A stretch of DNA of 7,222 nucleotides, from positions 1 to 7,222 of the forward strand of contig DAIEQP010000108.1 in assembly GCA_027347805.1 (NCBI GenBank), written 5' to 3'. Each line of letters begins with the position of its first letter. Within the stretch, counting starts at the first letter, position 1. Source of the stretch: Ignavibacteria bacterium. GTDB lineage: Bacteria > Bacteroidota > Ignavibacteria > Ignavibacteriales > Melioribacteraceae. The notes under the pieces are model-generated. The model was given only the letters and a program-made list of their open reading frames with translations. It did no database searches and was not told where the DNA came from. The translations under genes and the position numbers were made by a program. Below are positions 6,334 through 7,222 of the stretch, piece after piece.

Positions 6334-7222
6334 CTAATCCACTTTGTGCCGGGTTTGACCACTGCCGACAACAACAAATTTTCTTGTGGTAAGAGCATCA
6401 AGCCCCATCGGACCATATGAATGCAGCTTGGTTGTCGATATTCCGATCTCTGCACCAAGCCCCATTTCGCCTCCGTCTGCAAATCGGGATGACGCGTTTA
6501 CCATAACCGAAGAAGAATTGATATCTTTAATAAATTTCTGACTTGTCGCAAGATTATTTGTTACAATTACTTCTGTATGGTTAGATGAATGTTTTTCGAT
6601 ATGTTGAATAGCCCCATCATAATCTTCCACAACTTTAACTGAAATAATAAGCGCAAGATATTCTGTGTAATAATCCTCTTCTGCTGAAGAAACTATATTT
6701 GGAATTATTGCTTTCGCTTTTTCACACCCGCGGATTTCAACATTCCGCTTTGTTAGAACTTCGTACGCTTTAGGTAAAAATTCATCTGCTATATTTTTAT
6801 GAACGAGAAGTGTTTCAAGAGCATTGCAAACACCGGGACGAGAAGTTTTGCCATCAATTAACAGACGAAGAGCAATTTCAAAATCGGCATCCTTATCAAC
6901 ATACAAATGGCAAATGCCTTTGTAATGTTTGATAACAGGAATTCTGCTATTCTCTGCAACGAATCGAATCAATCCTTCACCGCCTCTCGGAATTACAAGA
7001 TCGATGTAATCGTCAAGTTTGAGCAATTCAACCATTGCTTCACGGTCGGTTGTTGGAACAAATGTTACAGCGGCTTCATCAACTCCAACTTTTTTCATGC
7101 CTTTATGAAGCGCCTTAACAATAGCAACGTTGGAATTAAACGCTTCAGATCCTCCTCGAAGAATGACAGCATTACCGCTTTTTAAACAAAGACCCGCAGC
7201 GTCACTTGTTACATTTGGTCTT
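6334..7222 (-). CDS. proA: Gamma-glutamyl phosphate reductase (glutamate-5-semialdehyde dehydrogenase), N-terminus beyond window
   Basis: The frame is open to the right edge: 295 full codons are visible, starting RPNVTSDAAGLCLKSGNAVI and then LRGGSEAFNSN, the NADP-binding region of ProA. The Met at 7098 is internal, not the start. The catalytic cysteine lies in TSRPGVCNALETLLVH (visible residue 132). The C-terminal part has FADGGEMGLGAEIGISTTKLHS and then GPMGLDALTTRKFVVVGSGQ, both close to the conserved ProA ending. E. coli ProA has 417 residues, so about 120 N-terminal residues are missing. The enzyme reduces gamma-glutamyl phosphate with NADPH to glutamate-5-semialdehyde, which cyclises on the way to proline, in the cytosol, acting with glutamate 5-kinase ProB. 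No proB is visible; it may lie upstream, outside. The stop TAG at 6336-6334 is 17 bases before the hydrolase start. Confidence 0.97.
   Translation of the reverse strand, partial: RPNVTSDAAGLCLKSGNAVILRGGSEAFNSNVAIVKALHKGMKKVGVDEAAVTFVPTTDREAMVELLKLDDYIDLVIPRGGEGLIRFVAENSRIPVIKHYKGICHLYVDKDADFEIALRLLIDGKTSRPGVCNALETLLVHKNIADEFLPKAYEVLTKRNVEIRGCEKAKAIIPNIVSSAEEDYYTEYLALIISVKVVEDYDGAIQHIEKHSSNHTEVIVTNNLATSQKFIKDINSSSVMVNASSRFADGGEMGLGAEIGISTTKLHSYGPMGLDALTTRKFVVVGSGQTRHKVD

Noticed and set aside
1158..6336. All four minus-strand genes end in TAG; considered TAG recoding
   Set aside because: The proteins end at the expected family positions (for example ProA after its conserved C-terminus and CheW after its last strand), so TAG acts as a normal stop.
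6907..7185. Open frame of 92 codons on the + strand
   Set aside because: It is antisense to conserved proA sequence, including the NADP-binding region, and looks like a shadow.
1..7222. CRISPR arrays, insertion sequences, tRNA or rRNA genes, attachment sites
   Set aside because: I saw no regularly spaced repeats, transposase motifs, terminal inverted repeats or RNA gene signatures.

Overview
The window is A+T-rich and fully coding-dense. It holds five complete or edge-truncated genes of recognisable families plus one unusual multidomain gene. The mix points to the phylum Bacteroidota in the broad sense: a C-terminal TonB-dependent outer-membrane barrel ending in Phe, a membrane-anchored AraC-type regulator of the kind common in that phylum, and a lipoprotein HAD phosphatase. 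Chemotaxis parts (REC and CheW) together with Shine-Dalgarno-like sequences in front of two TTG starts would suit a lineage such as Ignavibacteria better than Bacteroides. That placement is inference; no rRNA or marker phylogeny is available here.

Layout. On the + strand, 1-1161 is the 3' part of a TonB-dependent receptor. It converges on, and overlaps by 4 bases, a minus-strand gene (1158-2312) for a seven-helix membrane protein with a C-terminal AraC DNA-binding domain. A 113-base divergent spacer (2313-2425) separates that gene from a + strand lipoprotein acid phosphatase of the HAD superfamily (2426-3064). The phosphatase converges on the centre of the window, a 650-residue minus-strand protein (3069-5021). 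A perfect 11-bp inverted repeat followed by a T-run spans both stop codons. After a 146-base leader come two more minus-strand genes in operon-like order: a beta-lactamase-fold serine hydrolase (5168-6316) and, 17 bases before it, proA (gamma-glutamyl phosphate reductase), whose N-terminus lies beyond the right edge.

The item of most interest is the 650-residue protein. It joins an N-terminal response-regulator receiver, a complete NrtA/NasS-like substrate-binding domain without a signal peptide, and a C-terminal CheW coupling domain. It reads as a cytosolic small-molecule sensor wired directly into the chemoreceptor array. The order is opposite to CheV (CheW then REC), with a ligand-binding module placed between. 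The closest functional precedent I know is the NasS/NasT pair, where a cytosolic NrtA-like protein senses nitrate/nitrite and controls a REC-containing partner.

The other genes look like ordinary housekeeping or accessory functions: outer-membrane uptake, a membrane-linked transcription regulator, phosphate-ester hydrolysis, proline synthesis and an amide/ester hydrolase. There is no sign of mobile elements, CRISPR arrays or RNA genes, and no gene-free stretch longer than 300 bases.
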